A DNA stretch of 64,000 bases from Lunularia cruciata (lineage: Eukaryota; Streptophyta; Marchantiopsida; Lunulariales; Lunulariaceae): contig OX419760.1 of the NCBI GenBank assembly GCA_948567375.1, forward strand, positions 25,544,001-25,608,000, in the 5' to 3' direction. Below the pieces are notes generated by a model, which worked only from the letters and a program-made list of their open reading frames with translations, ran no database searches and was not told the DNA's origin. Each line of letters starts with the position of its first letter. The stretch's first letter is position 1. This document shows positions 33,349 through 44,602 of the stretch, in pieces. Both the position numbers and the translations under genes were made by a program.

Positions 33349-34138
33349 GCTAATTGCATGATTGAAGACATGTTACGCGGCTTCACCTTAGAAGAGCAAG
33401 AGAGGTAGGACACCCTACTACCGTTGGTAGAATTTGCTTACAACAATTCAGTGAATGCCTCCACCCAAGTCACTCTGTTCTTCCTCATGTATGGTGAGCA
33501 TCCCTTCACACCTTCTAGCTTGATGAAGATCCGTCCAGTGACTACCAAGGTGGATGCAGTCAACACATTTTCTAGAATCCAACAAGGTGTGGAAAGCACC
33601 AAGCACAGGTTACAGATTGCGCAAAATCGACAAAAGTAGTATGCTGATGCACACCATAGGCACATGGAGTTCAATGTTGGGGATCAAGTGTGGCTATCGA
33701 CAACCAACCTCACATTAGTTGGATCTCGTAAGCTCAGACCTCGTTTTATTGGGCCTTTCTCGATTCTTTGTTGCATCGGCGTTGTGGCCTATCACCTTGA
33801 GCTACCACCACACATGAAGATCCATCTAGTGTTCCATGTCTCCCTATTACGTAGATGTGCTCCCCGATCAGGCCAAGGTCCTTCCACACAGGACATTTGA
33901 CCTTGTCCAACAATCATTGATGGCATAGAGGAATATGAAGTGGAGCGGATTCTCCAAAAGCGCATGCGTGGTACTCACCATCCGCGGGTGGAATATCTAG
34001 TACACTGGAAAGGTTATCCCCTCTATGAAGAAACCTGGGAACCCGCTGCCAATTTGGCACATGCACCGGTGTTGGTGCAAGCATTTGAGCAACAATTGCA
34101 CAACGAGGACATTGCGTCTTTAAAGGAGGGAGGTCTGT
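33349..34138 (+). pseudogene. B-plus: integrase tail and chromodomain
   Basis: ANCMIEDMLRGFTLEEQER, stop (TGG in B-minus), DTLLPLVEFAYNNSVNAST, ..HRLQIAQNRQK, stop (33637-33639, shared), YADAHHRHMEFNVGDQVWLS and KLRPRFIGPFSI (the GPF-type module), then HLVFHVSLL. After two frame changes the chromodomain follows: EYEVERILQKR, YLVHWKGYPLYEETWEP (33925-34050). It has the aromatic residues Y, W and W that bind methylated lysine. The chromodomain defines the element as a chromovirus. Confidence 0.9.
34121..34135 (+). promoter_or_regulatory. B-plus polypurine tract
   Basis: AAAGGAGGGAGGTC directly before TGTAATACC of the 3' LTR. It primes plus-strand cDNA. Confidence 0.88.
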
Positions 34139-34254
34139 AATACCAAGGGTTAGCCATATGATCTAAATGTGAAATTCGGTTTGGTAACATCTAGAATGAT
34201 GTTATACATGATGGTCAAAATAGATCAGATAGAAGTATCACCAAAAGAGTACTT
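34136..34254 (+). repeat. B-plus 3' LTR, truncated after about 119 bp
   Basis: Starts TGTAATACCAAGGGTTAGCC and follows the 5' LTR up to AAAGAGTACTTC, then changes abruptly to protease-region sequence of element E. About 616 bp of the LTR are missing. Confidence 0.9.
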
Positions 34255-34258
34255 CACA

Positions 34259-35410
34259 CGCATGGATAGAATTAAAAAAATCTCCTCAAATCTTACCTTC
34301 TCTCCTTTTTAACATTGGGACCATACTTAATGGCAGATAGTCTACTCTTTACCTCCTCAAGTGTCAATATTGATTTATTATGATCCTTCAAAACCTCTGC
34401 CTTAGGCATACAGTCCATAGCACATTCAAATTCATCCTCATCTGAAGAGGTCTCTTCCTCCAGGCTGGTGTTCACACCTAAAGCTCTTTATTCTAAATCT
34501 AATTCCCAATAATTAGAAGATAGTGTATCTACATGTGAAGTATGGTTAATATTGGTTATTGGGATTGTAACCTGGTGGTTTGATGGCCCAATTCTCAAGT
34601 ACACTTTAAACCATCAATAAGTTGTTTGAGCTAGTCTCAACAATGGATCCCCAAGTAGCAAATCATAGCTTGCATCCTTCAAGACTTGGAAAGTCATGAG
34701 ATTTTGAATTTCCATAACCAATATTACCACTCAACCATAATTCACACTCAATGATCAAACTTGTTGCTTGTTTACCATTCTCATTGCAAATGTTGAAGGT
34801 CTAGAGAGTATCATACCCAAAACTTCTTCATCAACTTCTCTAATATGGCATTCATTGTAGATCATCAATCAACAAGTGCATCCTTGATATTATGACCATT
34901 CACCCTCATAGAAATCTTGGAGGAGTACCCACAAGCCTCCTATGGTGCTAATTTTGCATCCACCACCCCCATTGATGTTGGAGCATTTGCTCTCTTCTTT
35001 CTTTTGTAGATCTTGTAGAACTCAAACCACCCCTAAGTTCCTTCCTCAAGGTAGGATTCAAAGTAATCAATTGACCCATTATGATGTTGGCCTTGTGACT
35101 ACCAACATCTTCCAACACATTGTAGTCCCATTGTTGCTTTGAGATCAAGAAATTATCCATCCCCAACTTCTTCCTTGGATTCTTTGTTGATTGTGTTGAA
35201 CTAGTACTATGAGTGGTTATTTTGAGCATTAGACTATCCTTTTTAAGAATGAATCCTTGAGAAGAATATATATCATCTGCAAAATGGACTCTCTTCTTCT
35301 CTTGTGCTAATAGCTCCAAATTAAGACCTTTAGAGTTTGAGCATTCTCCCTTCTCATACTTACTCTCAACCATATTTATGGATGCTATCCCCTTGCCTCT
35401 ATTTTTCATA
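34259..35410 (-). pseudogene. Element E: protease region, decayed
   Basis: Minus reading: AQEKKRVHFADDIYSSQGFI, QQWDYNVLEDVGSHKANIIM and GQLITLNPTLRKELRG, which is the linker found before the protease in some plant gypsy elements. Then come VNGHNIKDALVD with two stops and STMNA (active-site region, from LVDGGST-like), and YDLLLGDPLLRLAQTT in a shifted frame (C-terminal psi loop). It ends with MDCMPKAEVLKDHNKSILTL and EVKSRLSAIKYGPNVKKERR just before the B-plus junction. RT should follow but is gone. Confidence 0.72.
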
Positions 35411-37330
35411 AGAGGTACTTGGGCTTCACTACCTCTCTCCTTTCTATTTGCTCACTCATAACTCCTTCCTCCATAGTACATAGAATTTTGGGCAACTCCT
35501 TTGGATGTGATCCCTACCTCCACAACCAAAACAATTCTTATCATTGAAATTGCTAGTAGGTTGGCCTTCTCAATATAGATAGTTTCCATAACTCTTAGGT
35601 CTTTGCACAACATTTTTTTTTCACCTCTCCTTTCTCTCATAGTTGCACTATATTGATAGTGAGATTTGCAAGTTGCTTTGTGATGGTTTGAAGCGGATCT
35701 TTTGGTAGAAGAGCAAGGACCAAAGAAACTACTACTTGTGAGCTAACCCTTTCCAACTAAAGATCAAAAGATCCACCATAATAGTAGACTTGTGGAGGAT
35801 GCATAACATCTTTTGCCACCAAATCACTCTCATCCCCTCCCAAACTCTTCTTCATACAAATTGCAATCTTGATAGTTTCTACCTTGGAAGAAGGTTTCTC
35901 ATATCTCCGTTTAGTTTGAATTTGTGGTTTAAGCACTCCCAAAAAATTCTTTGTGAGCATGGCCACTATCCCAATCATGGCTACTATCCCAATCTCTACA
36001 TTATCTCCACTCTTTCTCAATATTATGCAAAATCAAGACTCTAATTTCTCCATTCTTTTTGCATAGACTCTCACTTTCTCTTCATCTCCTTGCTTGAGGA
36101 AGGTAACCTCATCCATCAATCTCTCATAGCTCTCATTCGGAAGAAAGTTCTCAATTAGTGCTATAGTCAAACTCTTTTAAGACTCCTCTAGCTCATCTTT
36201 CCTCTCTCTCTATTTTGGTATTTTGACTCATACCATGTAAGAGCTACATCCTCAAAGAATTTTGGCAATAATGAAACTAACTTTTTCTTCTCCTCTTGTT
36301 GTTTCCTATGCAAGCCTTCTTGAAGTCTCTCACAAAAACCTCCACATCTTTTCTATTCTTGCCAAAGAAAACCGGAAGTTTCCCCATCTTAAGCCTTCAT
36401 TACCTTTTTTAAATATATACTTTTTCTTTTCTTCTTATTGTCTCTCACCCTATAGTAATATAATACAAACATAACTAACACCATTTCAAAGTAGTCAACT
36501 ATAGGTAACAAAAAAGCTTCAGGTTAGCCTAGGATTTCCATTGCACAATCAAATCCCCAAGTGCATATTAATTGAACTCACATGGATATTTTATCTATCA
36601 ATTGAAATGTTATCTCCATCAATAATCTTGAGAACGATATCTGATGAAGGTAATTTCTCATAGTGGTACTAAGACTCTCCCCAAGATTTTTCACCCAAGT
36701 TTCCAAAAGTACTACTATGCCACTATATTCATAGCCTTTTGGAAATCCTTCCACTCCACAAAACTCACACAACTCCTTGGTCTTAGATCTCTTGTCTTCC
36801 AATCTTGGTGAAAAAGGTCCAACATACAATCCTAATTCAAGTAAGCCTCTTCTTTCTTTCAATCTCTTGCTCTCAAAAGTCAATAGATATGAACTTTCCT
36901 TATGTCTCTTCTCTCTATATAAAAAGCACTTGGAATCACTCTTTTGTCCAAGTTCCAAGTGGTGTAGGTTTTGCATCCTCTCAACATTATTTTCAAATTC
37001 TATTTTAAACTCTCTTTTCTTCAAATCAATCACTACAATCACCTCAAATCCTTGAGGAACTTTATATAACCTCAACATCCATACTTGATGACCGTCTATG
37101 TTCCCAAGATGAGTCTAAACACTCAAATATGATTTTGGTTGTTTTCACACTCTTCATACAGGGGAATTCAATTCTCTTGAAATAACCCTTCTTTACAATC
37201 TCAACAAATCCTCCCAATTGGTAACCCTAAATCCTCTATAATTTTGCATACACAAGCTCCACTCTAGGGAGTCAAATTTGGGAAAATGTCAAACCTTTTA
37301 TTTAGCCTCTTAGCTAGAGAACCTCTCTAT
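35411..37330 (-). pseudogene. Element E: gag, decayed
   Basis: From right to left: an unassigned 166-codon frame (36578-37078), the gag core LPKFFEDVALTWYESKYQN with NFLPNESYERLMDEVTFLKQ (about 36110-36270), and a basic stretch. A zinc knuckle follows near 35480-35540, CFGCGGRDHIQRSCPKF (CX2CX4HX4C, read with a frame change). At the far right GACACCAAATCTGGGAAGAT (complement of 37325-37350) could be the PBS region. Function: particle formation and RNA binding. Broken by stops and frameshifts. Confidence 0.72.
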
Positions 37331-37374
37331 TATTACACATCTTCCCAGATTTGGTGTCATGCATATATACATTG

Positions 37375-37787
37375 CTACACAATATACATTGCCGTCAACA
37401 TCATACACTATAGAAGCACAACTCACACATAAGTCATACATGAACTCTAAAGTGCCACAATAATCAGAATGTTTACAACTCAAATCAACTCAAATCAGAT
37501 TGATACTTGATCTGATCCTCAAGAACTTGCCAACAACATGGCATTGATTACAGTCAAGCCCCACCCACTCTAGCTAAGAGACTCTAGGTGACGCTCACTG
37601 GCTTTCTGTCCACTCTAGGCAGGAACTCAAAGGCTAAACATCAGTGAAGTGAGCTCTTTGGAGTTGCACTTCAAGGGTATACTCCTTATTTTGACCTAGG
37701 TCTCATCCCAATGGTCCTACTGATGGCACTCCTGATGGTGCAGATGGTGCAAGTGATGGTGGGCCCCACCATGAAGTCAATACTCCA
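37375..37787 (-). repeat. LTR-like segment at the left end of element D
   Basis: 37460-37787 aligns with 44603-44907 (minus) and more loosely with 60826-61075 (plus). On the minus strand it starts TGGAGTATTGACTTCATGGT. The following 37375-37460 (TGTGGCACTTTAGAG ... GTATGATGTTGAC) is the 3'-end module also seen at 15884 and 58850, so the LTR probably extends to about 37375. It abuts integrase sequence directly at 37788. Confidence 0.68.
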
Positions 37788-38120
37788 ATGTCTCACAGTC
37801 AACGGTAAAGGTTTGGCAAAGTCCAAAGTCCAACGGTTATCCAATCCCATGATAGGTAATGGGTGCAATTGTGGCATAAGGGCATTAAATGTTGCTCTAA
37901 TTTGATCACAAAACACACATCTTGCAAAAAATTTGCTATACATTGGTTTGCATACCGTGCCACCAATAATGACTCTGGAGTAAGCTATATGTACGCTTTA
38001 CTCCAAAATGTCCTAGGTCCTCATGAACATGATGGACCAATTGTAGTCTTTGAAAGGGAAGTGATACTACTCTCACTCTACCATCCTCCCATACACACAA
38101 AAGATGTTTGCTCTCCAATC
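37788..38120 (-). pseudogene. Element D: integrase, truncated after the zinc-binding region
   Basis: SLPFQRLQLVHHVHEDLGHF, GVKRTYSLLQSHYWWHGMQT and FCKMCV(L)CDQIRATFNALMP give the HHCC zinc-binding module. Then come LHPLPIMGLDNRWTLDFAKP and LPLTVRH, where the next bases are the LTR start (37787). The first core Asp (LDFA) is present. The other catalytic residues are deleted. Confidence 0.82.
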
Positions 38121-39205
38121 TGGCTCACTAAAGAACACGGTCTCTCTCCTTGGCCCCAATTGTGCCACCCACAACACAAGTGCAAAGATAGTCCATCACT
38201 AAGACATCATCATGAATATCTTGCTGAACTATATCAATATCTTCACTCTCCGGATCTATGACCTCAATAATTCCTCCTATATGTGCTGAGAGAGATACCA
38301 CCAAAGTCTCAAAAAATACACAAAGAAAAGCAGATGCATGCAAACTTGGCATTATCTCCTTATCTATCTCACCATGCCAATGTGCTTTGGTCTGATCCTG
38401 CTAGTTGGGACATGGGTTTCTACTCAACCCATCTGCATCACGGTTCACCACTCTAGGTCTATGAATAACCGTGAAATCATATTCTTGTAAAATCAGAGCC
38501 CATCGTGCAAGCTTCCTTGAAAGCTTGTCGGACTCCATCAATCACTTCAATGGCTGATGATAAATGATGAGAGTAAAAGGGTTACCAAATAGGTAACATT
38601 GGAAATGTGCTACTGCCCAAACTGCTACCAAGCACTCTCTCTCATATGAACTATACTTTGATTCCGCTGAATTGTTGGAGCAACTAGTATAGGCCACCAC
38701 AAACTCCTTCCCCTCATCATCATGTTGGGTGAGCACTGCTCCAAGCCCCAACATACTCCAATTGATGTGAACCTAAAATAGTTGTCCTCTGATTGGTCTC
38801 TTCAAAATAGGAGCAGATGTCAACCTCTACTTGAGCTCTACTTGAGCTCTCTCTTGCTCATCTCCCCAACACCACTCCTATGTAAGCTTTGTCAATGCCT
38901 TGGGAATTTCACTAAATCCTCTTACATAGCGGCAATAGAAGTTTGCCATCCCAAGGAATGCTCACACCTTGCTAACATCCGTAGGTTGAGGAATATGTGC
39001 AATAGCCTCCACCTTGGTATGCTAAACACCAAGTCCTCCCAAGTAGATAGTGTGACCCAAATAATCAACTTGCTCATGGAAGAACTTACACTTCCCAAGA
39101 TGTAATTTGAGTCCATGAGATCTCAACCTCTCAAACACCTCTAACAACCTGTCTCTCATGCTCCTCCACAATAGTGCTATAGACCAAAATGTCATCAATA
39201 TAAAC
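38121..39205 (-). pseudogene. Element D: RT thumb and RNase H
   Basis: MTFWSIALLWRSMRDRLLEV, RLRSHGLKLHLGKCKFFHEQ, VDYLGHTIYLGG and AFLGMANFYCRYVRGFSEIP lie in RT. RNase H follows with LGAVLTQHDDEGKEFVVAYT, SCSNNSAESKYSSYERECLV, FTLIIYHQPLKWLMES and an ADGLSRNPCPN end. A small acidic linker (VIDPESEDIDIVQQDIHDD) precedes integrase. The RNase H active-site acids are mostly kept (E of ERE, D of ADGLSR). The third reads YHQ instead of DH. A few stops separate the pieces. Confidence 0.87.
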
Positions 39206-39560
39206 ATTGAGAAAAATCCAATCCAGCTAGGATCATATCCATGAACCTTTGCAACTTAGTAGGAGTGTTCTTTAACCCAAATGGTAAGAACCTCCACTGA
39301 TATAACACATCCTTGTTGTGAGGATCAATAGCCCAAAATGCCATCTTGGACTTATCCTCCTCCCTGATTGGCAATTGATGATATCTTGCTTGAAGATCCA
39401 AAATACTAAAGACCTTTCCATGCCCAATCGCATCAAAGATCTCCTTTGGTGTAGGCATGGCATACCGATCAACCCTAGTCTGTCGGTTGATAGGATGGTA
39501 ATCTCGACACATCCGCCTATCTGTGTAGTTGCCATGCATATCCTTCTTGGCTAGCATCAC
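39195..39560 (-). pseudogene. Element D: RT palm, one 121-codon frame
   Basis: MCRDYHPINRQTRVDRYAMP, IFDAIGHGKVFSILDLQARY (catalytic Asp in ILDLQ), HQLPIREEDKSKMAF, WRFLPFGLKNTPTKLQRFMD and MILAGLDFSQCLY. The frame stops just before the catalytic DD turn, where the reading becomes FILMTFWS: the DDI is mutated to LMT. The polymerase is therefore dead at the active site. Confidence 0.88.
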
Positions 39561-42345
39561 TATAGCTAATGCATACTCTCCATGTGAAATCTCTTACCAA
39601 ACTAGCCTCAAAAAGGTCTCTATTATGACTCTCAATCAATTTCCTCTCCATATCACTATATCAATAAGGACATTGGAAAACTAGTGTATTGCTAGTTAGC
39701 TCAATCCAAGTACCAAGTCCCTTTAGAGCACCTAAATCCTTCATAATGAAGGCAAAACAACTTGTGTAGCTCCTCAAGAGCCTCCAAACCTCAGTCTTTC
39801 CTCTCCTTTAAGCTTGGGTCCAAGATTTGGCTCCCAAGTATCCTCTATAATTGTAGTAGGAGCGGAAGACGTATTGACTAGCTGCTACACTAGGCCCTTG
39901 GGAGCAATAGTGTCATGCCCCCAACTACTAGAGGTCCCAACCTTTGTGTGAAAAACTTCCTCCACTTTGGCTGCAAGCTCCACACGTCCTCTAACAACAT
40001 CCCAAGTAGACCAAGGGTGTAGTACAAGTAGCTCACGCTCACCTGGATAGACTCCAAGTAGACCACTCTCCCCAGTACTTATTGGTTGTGTTCCAAGAAT
40101 ACCATGTCCACTCGTCCATCCCTCCCAAAATGTGCCTGAATCATCTTGATAGGCACAAGGTTCACAAGTGTCCGAGTGGTAATGCCTATCAAGTGCATCC
40201 TACGTTGCTCTGCCAAGCCAAGGCTCACAATCCAGGTCAAATAGTTCAGGTCCATAGCCTAAACTAACACCTAATGCATGGATACCTCTTACACTATTGG
40301 AACATCAATAATATTGGTGCAAAAACCCATCACACGCTCTCTCTCATCGACATTGGGCTCCACCAACTGCTATAATTGTGAGTCCCAAACAAGTCCAAGA
40401 CCTCATTCTCAAAAAGCATGGGAGCCTAGAAAACTCATAAGTATGGGAAAATTGGCTCTAGGCTACCCAACTAGGTTCACCACTACCACAGGTGACCTAT
40501 CAACCACTATCACTGTCTGAGACTTACATCCAACATCCAAGATGTCATCAACAATAATGTGGTCTAGTCATTGAATCCCATCATATGCACACTATAAAAC
40601 TTCTTTGGCTAAGAGGTTCATCTACCAAAGACAAAGGCAATGGGCCTGTGATCCCACTCTTGCTGCATCCAACAATACAACAGGTCCCATCCAAGAATGG
40701 ACCTGATATGTACTGGCCATCACTTTGGTGCAAGAATCACACATCAAAGAAATGTTCTCCAAAAGGTAAGTTGGAGAAATGGACTGATGGACCTAGAGAT
40801 GTTGTAGTATCTGGAACATCTCCCAAAACCACACTAGAATGGGGATCTTGAAGACCCAAACTTTGGCTAGCACGTGAATGTCCCTAACATGGCCATCTAA
40901 AAATCACCAAGTGAACAGGCCCATGTCTTTCCAGATCATGCGCCCCTAGTAAGGAAATGTCTACTTGTAAGGCCTTTTGGTAACCTTTGACTGTTGACAT
41001 TAGTAATAACTCAGGATACCAGTAGGCCGAGTGTGCCACATGATATAAAGAGACTCGCCTAGCAAACTCATCTCTCTCCACATACAAGTACCTCTATACT
41101 CGTATACCCCGCCTATAGTACCACAACTAGTCCGGTGCTAATCCTCCCAAACAACTCCAATAGACATACTCCCTCTACAGGATATTGCCAAGCAATGAGT
41201 GTGGTATCTAGAGGTGTCAACATAATCTAATCTAGAGGCTCATCCTCACACTCATGTCTTGGTGGTACAAAGGCTCCACTCCAAGCCTGCTGCACCAACC
41301 AATCTGCATGTTGTTGCAATGCCTCCTCTGAACTCCACAATGGAACATCCAAGGTGGATGGAATGATTCCACTCATACTCCAAATCCAAGTGATCTCATC
41401 TAGTACTAGAGTATTCTCTGCATGGGCGTTCCCCTCCAAAAAATCACCAGGCCAAGTAACAACACCACTAAAAGCTAAAACAGATGTTGCCATGGTCCCG
41501 GATTGTAGTGGACCAAGACTGCCACTATTAAAGCATACTGGTAGGTGACATACTTGTCCCTCACTAGACTGCTAATCTGGTCTATAGGAGGTTGTCTCCT
41601 CCCAATAGTTGATACTTAAACCCATGGGATATAACATTGCTCCCCCAACTGGCACATCATATGACTCAACTATTGTTGCAATAGCTTGAGCTCTCACCAC
41701 AAAGCTAGCAGTCAGATGACCGGGCTGAATTTGAACATTTAGCTCTCCACGTGTGATGTACTATGTCAAACCACCTCCTAGAGATGTATGAATTTGAAAT
41801 GGACACCTCTCCACATTGGTCTTCTGTAACTCCTGACCAACAACTAAAGCCTTCCCACCATAAAGGGCTATGCATAGAGTCTAATAAGACTCTTTGTGGT
41901 GTATAGACATTCCTTGAAGGTCCCACCAAATAGAAAATCCCCCTCTGGTTATCCAATAGGACACCACCAAGTGTGAACCACGCTCTCTCAAAGGCCGGTC
42001 TAGCTGGCAACTCCTCCAATCTAGCCGTTGTTGCCTACCATAACCATTGGTCGTTGAGCAAATCCCATGCTCCTCAACCAAGTCAGCTCCACTATCAACC
42101 ACCTTTGCTCTAGAAGTAGGAACCACATCATCCCTACTCTCACAAAGCATGGTAGCCAATCTGAACACTATGTGGGTCAACTCCCAATGTACACATGTCA
42201 CTAGCTGAAAATAAAGGATAGTGCATAATCAGCTGAGCCGCCCCCAACATTGTGCTAGACTTAATTTGTGTAGTAGTCTGTGTAGTATGCACTCCATTGC
42301 CCCCTACCACACTTGCACTAGGACGTCTAGGAGCCATAGATGACA
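39561..42345 (-). pseudogene. Element D: protease region and spacer, strongly decayed
   Basis: Broken frames read WTLGGVLLDNQRGIFYLVGP, SRNVYTPQRVLLDSMHSPLW, WWEGFSCWSGVTEDQCGEVS and SGIIPSTLDVPLWSSEEALQ. I do not recognise these as standard protease or RT. They probably belong to the long region between gag and RT in this lineage. No clear D-S/T-G triad was found. Confidence 0.5.
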
Positions 42346-44070
42346 TCTATAGGGCCTTAGAGAGCATGAAAGACAAGGGAAGTTTGATATGTCTCCCAAC
42401 CTCTCCTCTTTGTGGGTCCAACTCCACTGATGCTCCTCTAGGCTCTAGAGCACATACTGCACTCCTAGTCACTACTACAGATGCATCCACTTGTGTTGCT
42501 ATGCACATGAAGTCCAAAGCATCTCTATCACCAACATATGAGGTAGAAGCCTCAACACCCAAATTTGATCTCCTCTAAGCAATGGCCATACTAACCAATC
42601 TCTGCTCCAATTGCTCAATCTGAGTAGCCATAAATGTATCAAAAGTAGGGGCAAGTACTGCACCCCTACTAGTTGTGGATCCTCTACCACCTTGTCCTCC
42701 ATGAACCGGAGCTCCTCCACCACCTACCATAACAACCCTACTATTCTGTAACTTTGAGTGTAGGTCAAAACATTGATCACTAGTGTGACCAAATCTATGG
42801 CAATGCTCACATTGTCTCTATGCTGGATGTGGTGCACCAGAGGTATTAGGTCCATTTCCCTAAGTACACTCTCTCCTATAGTGAGGTCCACCACAAGTCC
42901 AACAAGCAACACCACCACCCACTAGTTGTTGTTGACCCAAAAATGAAGGTGAGGGTCTAGCTCTACTAGCCCCTCCAGTCGCTCCATAAGATCTAGGCTG
43001 TCCATCTTGTCCTCAAAAACCAATTAGACGTAGTGCACTCTATTGCACTCTAGAAGAAGTCACAGTTGTGGATGAGGTCTTCCTACCAAATCCAGATATC
43101 ACCAGTCTTTCCTCCACAATGTTGAGCTCAATATGCTCAGCCAAACCAAAGACCACTGCCAAAGTGGGTGAAGTAGCCTATAACAACATAGCATCACAAA
43201 CTCTACATCTCAACTCCTTGTCAAATATCCCAACCAAAAGTGGACTATTTGGGCCTCAGTAACTCCCTAAGTGAAATTGATTAGCCACCTCATGCAAGTG
43301 TATGCCTCGCATAGGCTCTCTCTAGCTCTTGCAAGCTCCTTAGCTTGTTAGTCCATACTCCCTGGTAGTTTTGCCTCAAACACTTGAAGAACCCTACCAT
43401 GGGGTTAAACCCCAATACCACACCACCTGTTGTAACGATACCTCCACTCATAGTAGCACTATCTCTAGCTAGTGCACCTCCGCTAGCTCCACCAACGCTA
43501 CTTGAGCTAGAACTCGTGGGTACTACCGATCTACTCCTGGCAACCAAGCCTAAAGTGATAGAAACATAGTTTGGAGACCAATATTGTCTCTATAACTCAA
43601 TCTCTCCCAAGTGAGCTCCCCTAAACTCATGGTGATTGTCCATCGGTGGACCCTCCAAATGCTAAAACAACCCCTTCTATGCCATGAAAGGTGTGAACAA
43701 AGTCGGGTTCCGCATCTGCTGTAGATCACACCAACTATCAAACTCTTGGATGAAGTCATCCAACTCAATGGTACCCACTATACTAGAGTAATGCTTAGGG
43801 CTTTTGGAAGCCTCATAAATCTCAATTATGTCTCACAAGAATGGTGTGGACAGACCAAGTGCACTCTCAATTGAACCAACTCTTGTATCAAACTCCAACT
43901 TAGAGTCAATCTCCTCCCTCACTGGGACTTGAGATACATGCTGATACCGAGTGCCACTCCAAGCAAAATCAATGCATATTGTAGGGTTATCTCTTCTAGA
44001 ATCCCCAGAGAACTCCATCATGACAAAGTAACCACAAACCGCCAATCGCAAACTACAAGTACCCATCTTG
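42346..44070 (-). pseudogene. Element D: gag with two zinc knuckles
   Basis: The beginning near 44066 reads GYFVMMEFSGDSRRDNPT, REEIDSKLEFDTRVGS. The capsid part is IELDDFIQEFDSWCDLQQMR, LFTPFMAWKGLF and PPMDNHHEFRGAHLGEIEL. A Ser/Gly-rich linker (SSSSSSVGGASGGA) and FFKCLRQNYQGVWTNKLRSL follow. The knuckles are CWTCGGPHYRREC (42866-42904) and CEHCHRFGHTSDQC (42770-42811). Then come VHGGQGGRGSTT and QIEQLEQRLVSMAIA. It matches the forward relative at 62225-63800 over its whole length. Confidence 0.83.
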
Positions 44071-44144
44071 AGATGCAGATTTTGGCAAGAAGATCCCTTT
44101 CTTGGTGATCCTTGTAGTGCAAGAAGTAGATAAGTGCTCTGATT

Positions 44145-44175
44145 TTATCAAATGCCATCATTTGGCATTTGATAA
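44145..44175. repeat. 13-bp perfect inverted repeat in D leader
   Basis: TTATCAAATGCCA (44145-44157) pairs with 44163-44175 around the loop TCATT. The relative at 61850-61880 keeps only ATGTCAAATGCCAAATGGTGGC, so the stem is not conserved there. Confidence 0.85.
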
Positions 44176-44602
44176 CCCTGGCATAAACCCTTCAAAAAAT
44201 CTGATGTAAATTTGACATAAATTTGACATAAAACCTGACATAAATCTCTAGATATGGTTGACCTCTAAATCCTCAACTAACTCTTCACTTGAGCCAAATT
44301 GGAAAAATAGGTGTTTTCCAATCTATAATACATGAGGATCTACTCCCAACTTCACCTTCAATTTCACTTTCTAAGCTCAACTTGCAACAAATTGGTCTTC
44401 CTTTCACCTCTTGAGCTCAAAATCACAACTATCGCCTGAAAATTGCTTCTCTTTAGCTCCAAATTATGCTTGTGCTTTTGCATACAATCTCTCTTAGGGA
44501 AATTTGAACTACCCAATCAGACACCATGATCCACAAGCTTGGAGATACCATCAACACTCACCGGTCCAACACCCGATTTCCCCTTGACTCACTTCTCTGA
44601 TG

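Larger units (their letters stand above)
28276..34254 (+). mobile_element. B-plus: Ty3/gypsy chromovirus, nearly complete, defective
   Basis: Forward copy of the B family: 5' LTR 28276-29010, PBS, gag, protease, RT, RNase H, integrase, chromodomain, purine tract at 34121-34135 and a 3' LTR beginning at 34136 that breaks off after about 119 bp. Without a complete second LTR and with stops in gag and pol, it cannot move by itself. It lies between the integrase part (left) and the protease and gag parts (right) of element E. No target duplication can be shown because the right end was lost. Confidence 0.92.

Noticed and set aside
28276-34254. An endogenous pararetrovirus or other virus copy
   Set aside because: There is an integrase with DD-36-E and a chromodomain, an LTR with PBS and purine tract, and no movement-protein or envelope frame. 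This is a Ty3/gypsy chromovirus.
28276-34254. B-plus as a currently active element
   Set aside because: Stops in gag, protease, RT and integrase, plus a truncated 3' LTR.
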